Assembly (NCBI RefSeq): GCF_000272105.2 | Contig: NZ_AJZD02000062.1 | Coordinates: 28,656 to 92,655, forward strand | Direction: 5' to 3' | DNA from: Vibrio splendidus 12E03 | GTDB lineage: Bacteria > Pseudomonadota > Gammaproteobacteria > Enterobacterales > Vibrionaceae | DNA length: 64,000 nucleotides | In this document: piece by piece, positions 8,358 through 17,708 of the stretch | Numbering within the stretch: the stretch's first letter is position 1 | Layout of the letters: each line of letters starts with the position of its first letter | Notes under the pieces: model-generated | What the model saw: only the letters and a program-made list of their open reading frames with translations | Databases searched by the model: none | What the model was told of the DNA's origin: nothing | Program-made: the position numbers and the translations under genes

Positions 8358-8623
8358 AAAAAATTGAGAGCGAGTGAAAAACTTGCCCATAATTTGTGTT
8401 CTGCCTCTCAGGTAGTCACCTTTTTTATCCATGTGAGCAAAGCAACAAACCAACATTTGTTGTTTGTAATCCCTCTAACTACTCGGTGAGCTGTCGTTAT
8501 TCTTTTTCGCGGTAATCCAATTTGTAACAGCCTTCGCATTCAAGGCCGAGTAGATACATAGAATTTATCGGTTGGAGTAATCGAGCCGAACCCCATTTAT
8601 TCATTTTGTAGAGGATTGTCATT

Positions 8624-9913
8624 GTGACAAAAATTATCGTAGTAGGCGGCGGTGCTGGTGGTTTAGAGCTAGCAACTAAGCTAGGCCGCACTTTAGGTCG
8701 TAAGAAACGTGCCCAGATTACTCTGGTAGACCGTAAAGCAAGCCACCTATGGAAACCATTACTTCATGAAGTAGCAACTGGTTCACTGGATGAAGGTGTT
8801 GATGCACTAAGCTACCGTGCACACGCAAAAAACCATTACTTCGATTTCCAAATGGGCAGCCTGAACGACATCGATCGTGAGCGTAAAGTGATTGCACTAA
8901 GCGAGCTTACAGACGAGCACGGTGAACTGCTGATGCCAAGCCGTGAACTTGAATACGATATTCTTGTGATGGCGCTAGGCTCAACGTCAAACGACTTCAA
9001 CACTCCAGGCGTTCGTGACAACTGTATTTTCCTTGATAGTCCAGAGCAAGCACACCGTTTCCGTACAGAAATGAACAACCAGTTCTTAAAGCTTCACGCT
9101 AAGAACGGTCAAGGCACGGTAGACATCGCGATTGTTGGTGCGGGTGCAACAGGTGTAGAGCTTTCTGCAGAGCTACACAACGCAGTTAAAGAGCTTCGTA
9201 CTTACGGCTTCGGCGACCTAGATTCAAGCAAGCTGAACGTAAACCTAGTTGAAGCGGGTGAGCGTATTCTTCCAGCTCTACCTCCTCGTATTTCAAGTGC
9301 AGCACACTCTGAGCTAACCAAGCTTGGTGTGAACGTTCGTACGAATACGATGGTGACTCAGGCGGATTCTGACGGCTTAACAACTAAAGATGGCGACAAG
9401 ATCCCAGCTCAAATCATGGTATGGGCAGCAGGTATCAAAGCACCGGATTTCATGAAAGATATCGGTGGTCTTGAGACCAACCGTATCAACCAGTTGGTTG
9501 TGAAGAACACGCTGCAAACAACTTTGGATGACAACATCTTTGCTATCGGTGACTTGGCGCAATGTACACAAGCAGATGGTTCATTCGTTCCGCCACGTGC
9601 ACAAGCGGCTCACCAAATGGCAAGCTGTGCATTCAGCAACATCATTGCTAAGTTGAACGGTCGTGACCTGAAAGATTACATCTACAAAGATAAAGGCTCG
9701 CTAGTTTCACTAAGCCGTTTCTCTACGGTAGGTAGCTTGATGGGTAACCTGACGAAAGGCTCGATGATGGTTGAAGGTCGTATTGCTCGTGTGGTTTACA
9801 TCTCTTTGTATCGCATGCACCAGATGGCGCTTCACGGCTTAATCAAAACATCACTGATGATGTTGGTTGGTCGTATTAACCGCGTACTTCGTCCAAACCT
9901 AAAGCTTCACTAA
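8624..9913 (+). CDS. ndh: NADH dehydrogenase II (NDH-2)
   Basis: A 429-residue single-subunit, non-proton-pumping NADH:quinone oxidoreductase (E. coli 434). It begins with the FAD-binding Rossmann motif [11 protein letters not shown]. The NAD-binding motif [11 protein letters not shown] is at about residue 168, and the FAIGDLA motif near residue 305 binds the FAD ribityl chain. The amphipathic C-terminal region anchors the enzyme to the inner membrane. The start is a GTG preceded by GAGGA at 8611-8615. It is monocistronic, ending at a strong UUCG-loop terminator. Repression by FNR under anaerobiosis is suggested by the upstream box. Confidence 0.95.
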   Translation: MTKIIVVGGGAGGLELATKLGRTLGRKKRAQITLVDRKASHLWKPLLHEVATGSLDEGVDALSYRAHAKNHYFDFQMGSLNDIDRERKVIALSELTDEHGELLMPSRELEYDILVMALGSTSNDFNTPGVRDNCIFLDSPEQAHRFRTEMNNQFLKLHAKNGQGTVDIAIVGAGATGVELSAELHNAVKELRTYGFGDLDSSKLNVNLVEAGERILPALPPRISSAAHSELTKLGVNVRTNTMVTQADSDGLTTKDGDKIPAQIMVWAAGIKAPDFMKDIGGLETNRINQLVVKNTLQTTLDDNIFAIGDLAQCTQADGSFVPPRAQAAHQMASCAFSNIIAKLNGRDLKDYIYKDKGSLVSLSRFSTVGSLMGNLTKGSMMVEGRIARVVYISLYRMHQMALHGLIKTSLMMLVGRINRVLRPNLKLH

Positions 9914-9948
9914 AATCAGGTAAGCCTTTAAGGTCATTATGCTGATAA

Positions 9949-9977
9949 TAAAAAAGAGCTCTTCGGAGCTCTTTTTT
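9949..9977 (+). terminator. Bidirectional terminator with UUCG loop between ndh and the acetyltransferase gene
   Basis: AAAAAGAGCTC, loop TTCG, GAGCTCTTTTT: an 11-bp perfect stem with a T run on either strand, so it can end the convergent genes on both sides. Confidence 0.92.
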
Positions 9978-10026
9978 TGAGCGTGTCGATTACGTACTAT
10001 CGCATGTGTTGAACTCATTTCTGCTG

Positions 10027-10572
10027 TTAAGACGTTGGAGGTAGCACAGAATAAACCACGCCATCTTTCGGCTTACCGTTAAACAGAAATCGATTCTTGG
10101 CAATGGTTTCTCGCTCAGCGCCACACTTCTCGATCAACTTTTGGCTTGGTAGGTTCTCGGTATCGCAGACAATCTCCAAACGCGTTAACTTGAGTTGCGC
10201 GAAACAAAATTCAAATAGGGCGAGCATCGCTTCTTTGGCGATCCCTCTCTTTTGAAAGTCATCACCCACCCAATAACCTAAACTCGCCATATTGAAGGTG
10301 TGATAAAGCTCATTGATCGCCACCATTCCGACCAGTTTATCGGTTTTTCGCTCAAAAATGCCAAAACCAAACGCATCGGCTTTCACCCAGTTCAGGCGAG
10401 TTGCCAGAATGAACTTTTCGGCTTCGACGATAGAAAACTCATCATGACACCAGTCTACCCAAGGTAATAAACTCGGAGAAGATTTGATCAGATGAGCGAA
10501 CTCCTGAGCATCTGAGGCTTCAATGATTTTAAGGCTTAGATTCTGTGTATTGATCTGAAAGTCAGGGCTCAT
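10027..10572 (-). CDS. GNAT-family N-acetyltransferase, RimL-like
   Basis: A protein of about 181 residues with the GNAT fold. The acetyl-CoA loop is seen as QKRGIAKEAM near residue 110, and the family block ENLPSQKLIEKCGAE is near residue 140. It resembles the RimL/RimJ group that acetylates the N-terminal amino group of ribosomal proteins, which is how the Vibrio relative is usually named; the substrate is not certain. An in-frame TTG four codons upstream (10584) is possible, but the ATG at 10572 is preferred. Neither has a strong Shine-Dalgarno. Confidence 0.8.
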   Translation of the reverse strand: MSPDFQINTQNLSLKIIEASDAQEFAHLIKSSPSLLPWVDWCHDEFSIVEAEKFILATRLNWVKADAFGFGIFERKTDKLVGMVAINELYHTFNMASLGYWVGDDFQKRGIAKEAMLALFEFCFAQLKLTRLEIVCDTENLPSQKLIEKCGAERETIAKNRFLFNGKPKDGVVYSVLPPTS

Positions 10573-10600
10573 AAGACGCACCAAATAACATGTAATGGCT

Positions 10601-10628
10601 AATAAAACGCCCTCACAATGGAGGGCGT
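10601..10628 (-). terminator. Intrinsic terminator for the mfd-csiV side
   Basis: Plus-strand GCCCTC (10609-10614) pairs with GAGGGC (10621-10626), extended by flanking A/T pairs. Read on the minus strand it is followed by TTTTATT, so it terminates transcription coming from csiV. Confidence 0.75.
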
Positions 10629-10664
10629 ATTCAATGCTTAATACAACTTCAGTTCTTTATATCA

Positions 10665-10694
10665 AGTTCCACTCTCTATAAGGATAGTGGAACT
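10665..10694 (-). other. Hairpin just downstream of csiV
   Basis: AGTTCCACT (10665-10673) pairs perfectly with AGTGGAACT (10686-10694). There is no T run on either side. Together with the terminator at 10601-10628 it gives csiV two consecutive 3' hairpins. Confidence 0.5.
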
Positions 10695-10718
10695 CTAGCT
10701 GAAGACTGATTACGTGGC

Positions 10719-11486
10719 TTATTGAGCGACGCGACGTACTTGAATCACCATGCCAAGAAGCGGGTGGTCTAGGTAGTGAGTCTCTGTACTGCGCATGCGA
10801 CGTTTTTGTTCCATGCGGTAGCTTTTAAGGAACTCTTGCACTTCAACGGTCGGAGAGATCTCGGTAAGGTTACCCACCTGAACATTGCTCTCTGCACCAC
10901 TTACTGGCGAATCTAGTTCGATTTGCTGTTCTTGCAGAGTCACTTCACGAACGCTTGGCGCTTTTAAATCTAGCGTTGTTTCAGCATATAGATAGTGCTG
11001 TACGTAGATTTGTAGCTTGCCATCTAACTCGTAAAGCGGCTTATCAATGGTCTCTTCTTGGAAACCATCCGGATTTGATGCAGTCACAGCACCTTTCTCA
11101 GAGCCGTCGGCATTGAACTGTTTAGAGAAGTCTTTACCTGCTTGAATATGGAAAACAGGTGCAGAGCTCTTACCTTGGTCACCTTGACGCCAAGCAGTAT
11201 GCATCAGAACTTCAAAGCCAGCGTGTTTACGTAGCTTGTCTTTCTGAGGTGTTAACTTGTATTCCGAGTAAGGAAGCATCTGCACGCCTTTCTTCGCTCG
11301 GTATTGGGTATCTTGAAATGAACCAACGCGCTCAAGTGAAATCTTAGGCTGTGTGTTTGGCCAAGATTCATTTACTTTTTCTGCATCAACAGCGCGCTTA
11401 AAAATGATCACTTCTATATCAAATTGTCTCTGCGCCAAACTTGGCAGTGAGACGAACAATAGTAGCAGTGGGATCAGTCTTTTCAT
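10719..11486 (-). CDS. csiV: Peptidoglycan-binding protein CsiV
   Basis: A 255-residue exported protein. The signal peptide MKRLIPLLLLFVSLPSLA is followed by a mature domain starting QRQFDIEVIIFKRA, typical of CsiV. In V. cholerae CsiV binds peptidoglycan and is needed for PBP1a function through its activator LpoA. The gene sits downstream of mfd as in V. cholerae. It has its own AGACGGAG Shine-Dalgarno, and a GC-rich hairpin lies in the 63-bp gap after mfd. The DUF assignment and neighbour order are the main evidence; the partner relation is family knowledge. Confidence 0.85.
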   Translation of the reverse strand: MKRLIPLLLLFVSLPSLAQRQFDIEVIIFKRAVDAEKVNESWPNTQPKISLERVGSFQDTQYRAKKGVQMLPYSEYKLTPQKDKLRKHAGFEVLMHTAWRQGDQGKSSAPVFHIQAGKDFSKQFNADGSEKGAVTASNPDGFQEETIDKPLYELDGKLQIYVQHYLYAETTLDLKAPSVREVTLQEQQIELDSPVSGAESNVQVGNLTEISPTVEVQEFLKSYRMEQKRRMRSTETHYLDHPLLGMVIQVRRVAQ

Positions 11487-11499
11487 TTTTACTCCGTCT

Positions 11500-11521
11500 T
11501 CCAGCCGAACTACCGGCTGGA
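11500..11521 (-). other. Intercistronic hairpin between mfd and csiV
   Basis: TCCAGCCG (11500-11507) pairs with CGGCTGGA (11514-11521) around a six-base loop. On the minus strand it ends immediately before the csiV Shine-Dalgarno and has no T run, so it may protect mRNA or affect csiV translation rather than terminate. Confidence 0.55.
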
Positions 11522-11549
11522 TAATTTATATGTGCAAGTGGTTTGGGAC

Positions 11550-14500
11550 TTATGCTGAAGGCAGCAAGTTCTGTCTGAATTCGCCCAATAAATCACTAAC
11601 AAATTGAATTCGTTTCCGTCTGTCGACCAATGGTATCGTAAACTTGAACTTAGTTGGTCCTTCCATTGAAAACTTTTGCGGTTGAGATTGCAACAGTTTA
11701 ACAAGGTAGGCCGGGTTTATGTCAGCATCCGGGTAGAATTCTAAGAATCCGCCTTTATCGTGAGCCTCAATTTTCTTCGCTTTAATAGACGCAGCCGCTA
11801 ACTTAAGTTCAGAAACAGACAACAAGTTCTTAGTGGCATCAGGAAGGATACCGAAGCGATCGATTAGCTCAACTTTAAGCTCCGCCAACTCATCGGTATC
11901 ACTTACACTCGCAATACGTTTGTAGGTCGATAGGCGAGTGTTGATATCTGGGATATAGTCGTCTGGCAATAGTGCCGGTAAGCGCATCTCAATCTCAGTT
12001 TGCTCACGCAATAGATCATCAAGCGATGGCTCTCGACCTTCTTTCAATGCTTCAACCGCTTGTTCAAGCATCTCCATGTACAAGGTAAAGCCAACCGACT
12101 GAATCTGACCACTCTGCTCATCGCCCAACAGTTCACCTGCGCCACGAATCTCTAAATCGTGAGTTGCTAGTGTGAAGCCCGCGCCTAGGTCTTCCAGAGA
12201 GGCAATCGCGTCTAATCGCTTAATCGCATCTTTGGTCATTGCTTTAGGGTGTGGCGTTAACAAGTAAGCATAAGCTTGGTGGTGAGAACGACCTACACGA
12301 CCACGTAATTGGTGCAGCTGTGCCAAACCAAGGTTATCGGCTCTGTCCATTAAGATGGTATTCGCTGTTGGAACATCGATACCGGTCTCAATGATGGTTG
12401 TACACACCAGAAGGTTAAAGCGCTGGTGGTAGAAGTCATTCATGATGCGCTCTAGTTCGCGCTCTCGCATTTGACCATGAGCCACCGTCACACGTGCCTC
12501 TGGAATCAGTTTCTGTAGTGATTCAGCCGTTTTCTCAATCGTATCGACTTGGTTATGCAAGAAGTAAACCTGACCACCACGCATGATTTCACGAAGTACC
12601 GCTTCTCTCACTACGGCATCATCACTTTGACGTACAAAGGTTTTGATTGCTAAGCGTCGTGCAGGTGGCGTTGCGATGATAGACAAGTCACGCATGCCAC
12701 TCATCGCCATATTTAGCGTTCGTGGAATAGGCGTTGCAGTTAACGTTAAGATGTCGACATCCGCACGCATCGCTTTCACTTTCTCTTTCTGACGCACACC
12801 AAAACGGTGCTCTTCATCGACAACCAGTAAGCCAAGGTCTTTGAACTTAATATCGCTCGACAGCAGCTTGTGGGTACCGACCAAGATATCGACCTTACCG
12901 TCGGCGACATCTTGCATGATTAATTTCTGTTCTTTGGCTGATTTGAATCGAGACAGAACTTCGACACGAATCGGCAAGTTGGCGAAACGGTCGCGGAAGT
13001 TTTCGAAGTGTTGCTGAGCAAGTAGGGTAGTAGGAACTAACACCGCCACTTGTTTGCTGTTATCAGTACATACAAACGCTGCGCGCATCGCGACTTCTGT
13101 TTTACCAAAACCAACATCACCACACACTAGGCGGTCCATGGCTTTTGCTTGACACATATCAGACATAACCGCATTGATTGCCATCGCTTGGTCGTCGGTT
13201 TCTTCAAACGGGAAGCCAGATTTGAAGGTTGCGTATTGACCGCGATCCAATACAAACTTGTAGCCCGGTTTCAGTTCACGCTTGGCGTAAACATCAAGTA
13301 ACTCTGCGGCAACGTCACGTACCTTTTCAGCGGCACGCTTACGTGCTTTTTGCCATGCTTCGCCACCAAGTTTGTGTAAAGGTGCAGAATCTTCAGCACC
13401 ACCAGAGTAGCGTCCGATGAGATTCAAAGAAGCAACAGGCACATACAACTTGGCATCGTTTTGATACTCAAGGGTTACGTATTCGGTTTTCATGCCACCA
13501 GCTTCGAGTGTCTGCAGGCCGATGTAACGACCAATACCGTGGTCAATGTGAACAACTGGCTGACCCGGTTTAAGTTCCGCAAGGTGACGAATTACGGTGT
13601 CGCTGTTGACGCTTTTCTTATCTTTCTTACGACGCTGAACAACACGATCGCCAAGTAAGTCGCTTTCACAGATAAGCGCGATGTTTTGCTCTTCATGGAT
13701 AAAACCGTGTTCAGCAGAGCCGAGGATGAGGCTGAACTTGTCCTTTGCTTTGATTGCGGCATCGAGGTTTTCAACTTCGCTTGGTCGTACTTTAATACCA
13801 CGAAGCAGCTCACTCAGCGCTTCACGACGACCTTCTGATTCAACCGAAAAGACCACTTTGCCCTCGAAGGCTTCTGTGAATTTTCTTAGGTTAGCCAAAG
13901 GCTCTTTATTTTGATGCTGAACGCTGAGATCAGGCAATGACACGACAGGTAAGTTAGTGCGGCCTGCTTTCTCTTCAATCGACTCTAGGCTTAGGCTGAA
14001 CTGTGGCTTCTGTTTGAAGTGTGAGAATAGTTCGTCTTTCTTCAACCAAAGTTGCTCAGGTGTCAGCAGTGGTCGTAATGGATCAACACCGCGCTGTTCG
14101 TATCGATGAGCAACGTCCGTTAGGAATGAATCTACTGCAGTCTCGACATCACCTAGAATCAGCAGTTGCGCTTCATCGGCAACGTAATCAAACAAGGTTT
14201 CAGTGTGATCAAAGAACAGCGGCTGCCAGTACTCGATACCAGCAGGCCAAGTACCTTTTGAAACCTGCATATAAACCGATTCTGGTTCGCGGCGCGCATC
14301 AAACTGTTGGCGCCAACGAATACGGAAATCTTCAATCGCTGTTTCCGAGGTCGGGAATTCGTGAGCAGGCAGCAGGCGGATCTCAGAGATGTCTTCGATA
14401 GAACGCTGGTTTTCAGGATCGAAAGTACGAATAGTATCGATCTCGTCATCGAAGAAGTCGATGCGATACGGGTCTTTACTGCCCATTGGGAATAGGTCAA

Positions 14501-15011
14501 GAATAGAACCTCGACTTGCGTATTCACCGGGGCCAAACACTTGATCAACGTAACGATAGCCTGACTTTTCAAGCTGTAGGCGCAGTTTCTCAAGCGAGTA
14601 GAGATCGCCCGTTTTCACCATTAACGTGTGTTGTAGCAAAAAGTCTCGCGGTGACTGGCGTTGCAATAACGTGCTGATCGGAACGATCGTGATACCATCT
14701 TTTAGCGTTGGCAGTGCATAAAGGCGAGCGATACGATCTGAAATGATCTCTTGGTGCGGCGAGAAGCTATCGTATGGCAGCGTTTCCCAATCAGGGAATA
14801 ATGCGACTTCATGTGCCGTAAACTGTTCAATTTCAGATTGAAGCTTAAGCGCCACTTGTGGGTCGGGTACAGCCAAGACGGTATGGCTGTTGTGTTGCTC
14901 TGCGAGTTTGGCAATGGCAAGAGCGAGAGACGAACCGACTAGGTTACCGATGTGCTTTTTGTCACCGGCACCTTTAAGTTTAGGTAGTGTAAATATGGAT
15001 TTTTTGGTCAT
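11550..15011 (-). CDS. mfd: Transcription-repair coupling factor Mfd
   Basis: A 1153-residue DNA translocase (E. coli 1148) that removes RNA polymerase stalled at DNA lesions and recruits UvrA. The N-terminal third is the UvrB-like region, followed by the RNA-polymerase-interacting Tudor-like domain around residues 480-545. The superfamily 2 motor has Walker A GDVGFGKTEVA near residue 630 and the DEEH box (VVDEEHRFG) about 100 residues later. The C-terminal TRCF domain is complete. The gene is full length and ends 63 bp before csiV. It starts six bases after the stop of plzB, so plzB, mfd and probably csiV share a transcript. Confidence 0.97.
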   Translation of the reverse strand: MTKKSIFTLPKLKGAGDKKHIGNLVGSSLALAIAKLAEQHNSHTVLAVPDPQVALKLQSEIEQFTAHEVALFPDWETLPYDSFSPHQEIISDRIARLYALPTLKDGITIVPISTLLQRQSPRDFLLQHTLMVKTGDLYSLEKLRLQLEKSGYRYVDQVFGPGEYASRGSILDLFPMGSKDPYRIDFFDDEIDTIRTFDPENQRSIEDISEIRLLPAHEFPTSETAIEDFRIRWRQQFDARREPESVYMQVSKGTWPAGIEYWQPLFFDHTETLFDYVADEAQLLILGDVETAVDSFLTDVAHRYEQRGVDPLRPLLTPEQLWLKKDELFSHFKQKPQFSLSLESIEEKAGRTNLPVVSLPDLSVQHQNKEPLANLRKFTEAFEGKVVFSVESEGRREALSELLRGIKVRPSEVENLDAAIKAKDKFSLILGSAEHGFIHEEQNIALICESDLLGDRVVQRRKKDKKSVNSDTVIRHLAELKPGQPVVHIDHGIGRYIGLQTLEAGGMKTEYVTLEYQNDAKLYVPVASLNLIGRYSGGAEDSAPLHKLGGEAWQKARKRAAEKVRDVAAELLDVYAKRELKPGYKFVLDRGQYATFKSGFPFEETDDQAMAINAVMSDMCQAKAMDRLVCGDVGFGKTEVAMRAAFVCTDNSKQVAVLVPTTLLAQQHFENFRDRFANLPIRVEVLSRFKSAKEQKLIMQDVADGKVDILVGTHKLLSSDIKFKDLGLLVVDEEHRFGVRQKEKVKAMRADVDILTLTATPIPRTLNMAMSGMRDLSIIATPPARRLAIKTFVRQSDDAVVREAVLREIMRGGQVYFLHNQVDTIEKTAESLQKLIPEARVTVAHGQMRERELERIMNDFYHQRFNLLVCTTIIETGIDVPTANTILMDRADNLGLAQLHQLRGRVGRSHHQAYAYLLTPHPKAMTKDAIKRLDAIASLEDLGAGFTLATHDLEIRGAGELLGDEQSGQIQSVGFTLYMEMLEQAVEALKEGREPSLDDLLREQTEIEMRLPALLPDDYIPDINTRLSTYKRIASVSDTDELAELKVELIDRFGILPDATKNLLSVSELKLAAASIKAKKIEAHDKGGFLEFYPDADINPAYLVKLLQSQPQKFSMEGPTKFKFTIPLVDRRKRIQFVSDLLGEFRQNLLPSA

Positions 15012-15017
15012 GTTAAT

Positions 15018-15587
15018 TTACTTGTTATCTCGGTCTAGAGAGCGTTGACGCAAGAGTTTCTGTTGTTGATAAAGTGCCGCTTTAATTAGCAGGTCTTGGT
15101 CGGTATCGCGAAGATGAGCGTATTTAAATTTGATTTCGAAACCTGAGTCTTTCGCCTCGCTAGCAAATACTTCTGCGTAGCAATAAATGGCTGCAGCTGG
15201 GTGCTCTAGAAAAAGTTTGGCTTTTACTAAGCGACCCGGTTCGATGTCTGCTTTTGAAAAGCAGGAAAACTGACTCGCACCAAATGAATAGGTGTGAGTG
15301 CGAAATTTCTCATCATCTTGCTGCGATAACATAAAGCTCAACAACAGGTTTAATTTTGAGTTTTGTGCATCCAATAAACTGGTGACATTCTTCAAGTCGC
15401 TGTTTTTCAGTTCAGCACGCGCACTGTCAGCTAACAGATCCAATTGGCTAAATTCACTTGCCACCACAAATGGTGCTGGGATCTCAGATTCGAATTGAAT
15501 TTGAGAAGGTAAAGTGAAGCCGCTGTCCATTGGTTCAATATTAGCGGTAAGGCTATGGTGAACGGTGAAAAACTCTTGTTCTGTCAT
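15018..15587 (-). CDS. plzB: PilZ-domain protein PlzB with degenerate c-di-GMP site
   Basis: A 189-residue cytoplasmic protein in the position of V. cholerae plzB, directly upstream of mfd. Residues about 95-175 have the PilZ beta-barrel pattern, ending in a FEIKFKYAHLR strand. An N-terminal region of about 90 residues precedes it. The canonical cyclic-di-GMP residues, RxxxR and (D/N)xSxxG, are not seen: the expected place reads TYSFGASQFSCFSKADIEPG. Ligand binding is therefore doubtful, as for several PilZ proteins that act through partner binding. A good Shine-Dalgarno (AAGGAA) precedes the ATG. Confidence 0.78.
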   Translation of the reverse strand: MTEQEFFTVHHSLTANIEPMDSGFTLPSQIQFESEIPAPFVVASEFSQLDLLADSARAELKNSDLKNVTSLLDAQNSKLNLLLSFMLSQQDDEKFRTHTYSFGASQFSCFSKADIEPGRLVKAKLFLEHPAAAIYCYAEVFASEAKDSGFEIKFKYAHLRDTDQDLLIKAALYQQQKLLRQRSLDRDNK

Positions 15588-15661
15588 GCGTTAGTTCCTT
15601 GAAGTGATCTATTGATTATCGCTATGTGGCCGCAGTAATCAAGGTCAGTTAATTGAAAGTC

Positions 15662-15692
15662 TCAAATAGTTGTTTGAAATTTGGCTATTTGA
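15662..15692 (+). promoter_or_regulatory. Inverted repeat in the plzB-lolC divergent region
   Basis: TCAAATAG (15662-15669) and CTATTTGA (15685-15692) form an 8-bp perfect inverted repeat with a 15-bp spacer. It lies between divergent plzB and lolC; it could be an operator or a chance A/T-rich palindrome. Confidence 0.35.
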
Positions 15693-15814
15693 CAAGGTTC
15701 TGTTTTTCAAGCCTAACTAATTGAGTTAATTCACTCTATATTTTCAATTAACCCCTACACAGTAACAGCAATACCCGTTACATTAACCCGCATCCCCTTT
15801 AGATGGTTCAAAGT

Positions 15815-17023
15815 ATGTTTCATCCTATTTCGTTGTTTGTTGGCCTACGCTATTTGAAAGGCCGTTCAGGTGATCGCTTTAGCCGTTTTGTTTCTTATAT
15901 GTCGACGGCAGGTATCACAATTGGTGTGCTGTCTTTGGTTACTGTTTTATCGGTAATGAATGGATTCGAAGCGCAGTTAAAAGACCGAATTCTTGGTGTT
16001 CTTCCTCAAGCGGTGGTTTATGAGCAAGGTGGCACCACCCCTCTTGCTGCCCAAGCGCCTAATTTTGCAGAGCAAATCTCGCTTAATGGTCACGTTGAAC
16101 CGATTGTCCGCAGTGAGGCGGTGATTCAGAGTCCGGCTCAGTTATCTGCAGGGTTGTTAATCGGCATTGAACCTAATTCAGACGACCCTCTTCAGAACCA
16201 CTTAATTGCAGGTCGATTGTCTTCACTTAAAGCGGGTCAATATCAGTTGTTCCTCGGTCATACTTTGGCGAGAAACTTGAAAGTATCTATGGGTGACAAA
16301 GTTCGCCTGATGGTGACCAGCGCTAGCCAATACACCCCATTAGGTCGTATTCCAAGCCAACGAAATTTTACCGTAGCTGGCATTTTTAACACGGGCTCGG
16401 ATATCGATGCTCAATTGATGGTTACCGACATCAAAGACGCAGGACGATTGATGCGTTATAAGTCTGATACAATTTCTGGTTGGAGACTGTTTTTTGAAGA
16501 CCCGTTTGAAGTCGCAGAGTTATCAACTCAGCCATTGCCAGAAGGTTGGTTGTGGAGTGATTGGCGCGACCAGCGTGGTGAGTTATTCCAAGCCGTTCGA
16601 ATGGAAAAAAATATGATGGGCTTAATGCTTGGGCTGATTATCGGTGTTGCTGCTTTCAATATTATCTCGGCACTTATCATGGTGGTGATGGAGAAGCAGT
16701 CTGAAGTCGCGATTCTTAAGACCCAAGGTATGACTGATGGTCAAGTCATGGGGATCTTCATGGTTCAAGGCGCAAGTAGTGGTGTGATTGGCGCGTTATC
16801 TGGTGGTGTGTTAGGCGTTGCCCTAGCGATGAACCTTAATACTATTTTAGAGGCGATGGGCGTTGCTCTATTCTCATTTGGTGGACAGTTGCCAATTCTG
16901 GTTAACCCGATTCAAATCGCTGTTGTTGTGGTTTTGGCTATTGCACTGAGCCTGATTGCTACTGTATTTCCTTCTTATCGTGCATCGTCTGTGAAACCTG
17001 CTGAGGCCCTTCGTTATGAGTAA
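15815..17023 (+). CDS. lolC: Lipoprotein-releasing ABC transporter permease LolC
   Basis: A permease of 402 residues (E. coli 399) of the inner-membrane LolCDE complex, which extracts outer-membrane lipoproteins and passes them to LolA. It has one N-terminal membrane segment (about residues 24-44), a large periplasmic domain and three C-terminal membrane segments. The conserved [15 protein letters not shown] block precedes the second segment. The ATG at 15815 (MFHPISLF) aligns with the E. coli start; an in-frame ATG at 15803 is possible, and neither has a clear Shine-Dalgarno. It overlaps lolD by 8 bases. Confidence 0.94.
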   Translation: MFHPISLFVGLRYLKGRSGDRFSRFVSYMSTAGITIGVLSLVTVLSVMNGFEAQLKDRILGVLPQAVVYEQGGTTPLAAQAPNFAEQISLNGHVEPIVRSEAVIQSPAQLSAGLLIGIEPNSDDPLQNHLIAGRLSSLKAGQYQLFLGHTLARNLKVSMGDKVRLMVTSASQYTPLGRIPSQRNFTVAGIFNTGSDIDAQLMVTDIKDAGRLMRYKSDTISGWRLFFEDPFEVAELSTQPLPEGWLWSDWRDQRGELFQAVRMEKNMMGLMLGLIIGVAAFNIISALIMVVMEKQSEVAILKTQGMTDGQVMGIFMVQGASSGVIGALSGGVLGVALAMNLNTILEAMGVALFSFGGQLPILVNPIQIAVVVVLAIALSLIATVFPSYRASSVKPAEALRYE

Positions 17024-17708
17024 TTTTCTTCAATGTAATGATATCCGTAAAACGTACCGTGAAGGCTCGTTAGATACTGAGGTGCTCAAGGGAGTCAGCT
17101 TTGAAATCGAAAAGGGTGAGCTAGTAGCAATCATCGGTACCTCTGGGTCGGGTAAAAGTACCTTACTGCATATCTTAGGCGCATTAGACGATGCTTCTGC
17201 GGGCAGCGTAAGTTTTCTTGGCCAAGATTTAGCATCTCTGAGCTCGAATAAGCAGGCCAAACTTCGTAACCAACATCTTGGCTTTGTCTATCAGTTTCAT
17301 CATCTTCTATCTGACTTTTCAGCGTTAGAAAACGTAGCAATGCCGTTGCTGATTGGTGGTGAAAAGCCAGCGAAAGCGAAACAAGAAGCACAACGTTTGT
17401 TGGATAAAGTCGGATTGAGTCATCGTGTTGATCACCGACCTTCAGAGCTTTCTGGTGGTGAGAGACAACGTGTGGCTATTGCTCGAGCTTTAGTGAATAA
17501 ACCTGCTTTGGTGTTGGCGGATGAGCCTACCGGCAACCTTGATCACAACACAGCACTTTCTATTTACGACTTAATGCGTGAACTAAACCGTGAGTACGAC
17601 ACGGCCTTTTTGGTAGTAACTCATGATGGTGAACTTGCAGGTAAGATGGATCGCCAGCTTCACATGCAAGATGGTTTATTGGTCAACGTAGAAAAAGAGG
17701 ATAGCTAA
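17016..17708 (+). CDS. lolD: Lipoprotein-releasing ABC transporter ATPase LolD
   Basis: A 230-residue ATPase. Walker A is GTSGSGKST near residue 43, the ABC signature [15 protein letters not shown] near residue 145, and Walker [12 protein letters not shown] follows. It powers LolCDE. It overlaps lolC by eight bases, and its stop codon abuts the GTG start of lolE, so the three are translationally coupled. Confidence 0.97.
   Translation: MSNFLQCNDIRKTYREGSLDTEVLKGVSFEIEKGELVAIIGTSGSGKSTLLHILGALDDASAGSVSFLGQDLASLSSNKQAKLRNQHLGFVYQFHHLLSDFSALENVAMPLLIGGEKPAKAKQEAQRLLDKVGLSHRVDHRPSELSGGERQRVAIARALVNKPALVLADEPTGNLDHNTALSIYDLMRELNREYDTAFLVVTHDGELAGKMDRQLHMQDGLLVNVEKEDS

Larger units (their letters stand above)
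8113..8623 (+). other. Long intergenic region between ycfP and ndh (511 bp)
   Basis: No open frame here has a credible ribosome site. It contains the ycfP terminator, a promoter-like pair at 8298-8325, an FNR-like palindrome at 8344-8357, and a small hairpin CAACAAA/TTTGTTG (8443-8449 and 8456-8462). About 290 bases lie between the proposed start of transcription and the ndh start codon, a long 5' leader whose purpose is not visible. Confidence 0.6.

Noticed and set aside
8497..8691. A minus-strand frame crossing the ndh start
   Set aside because: It overlaps the ribosome site and first codons of ndh antisense and has no family resemblance.
13229..14495. Several frames of 60-130 codons inside mfd on both strands
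   Set aside because: Shadows of the mfd frame; mfd is complete and strongly conserved in sequence.
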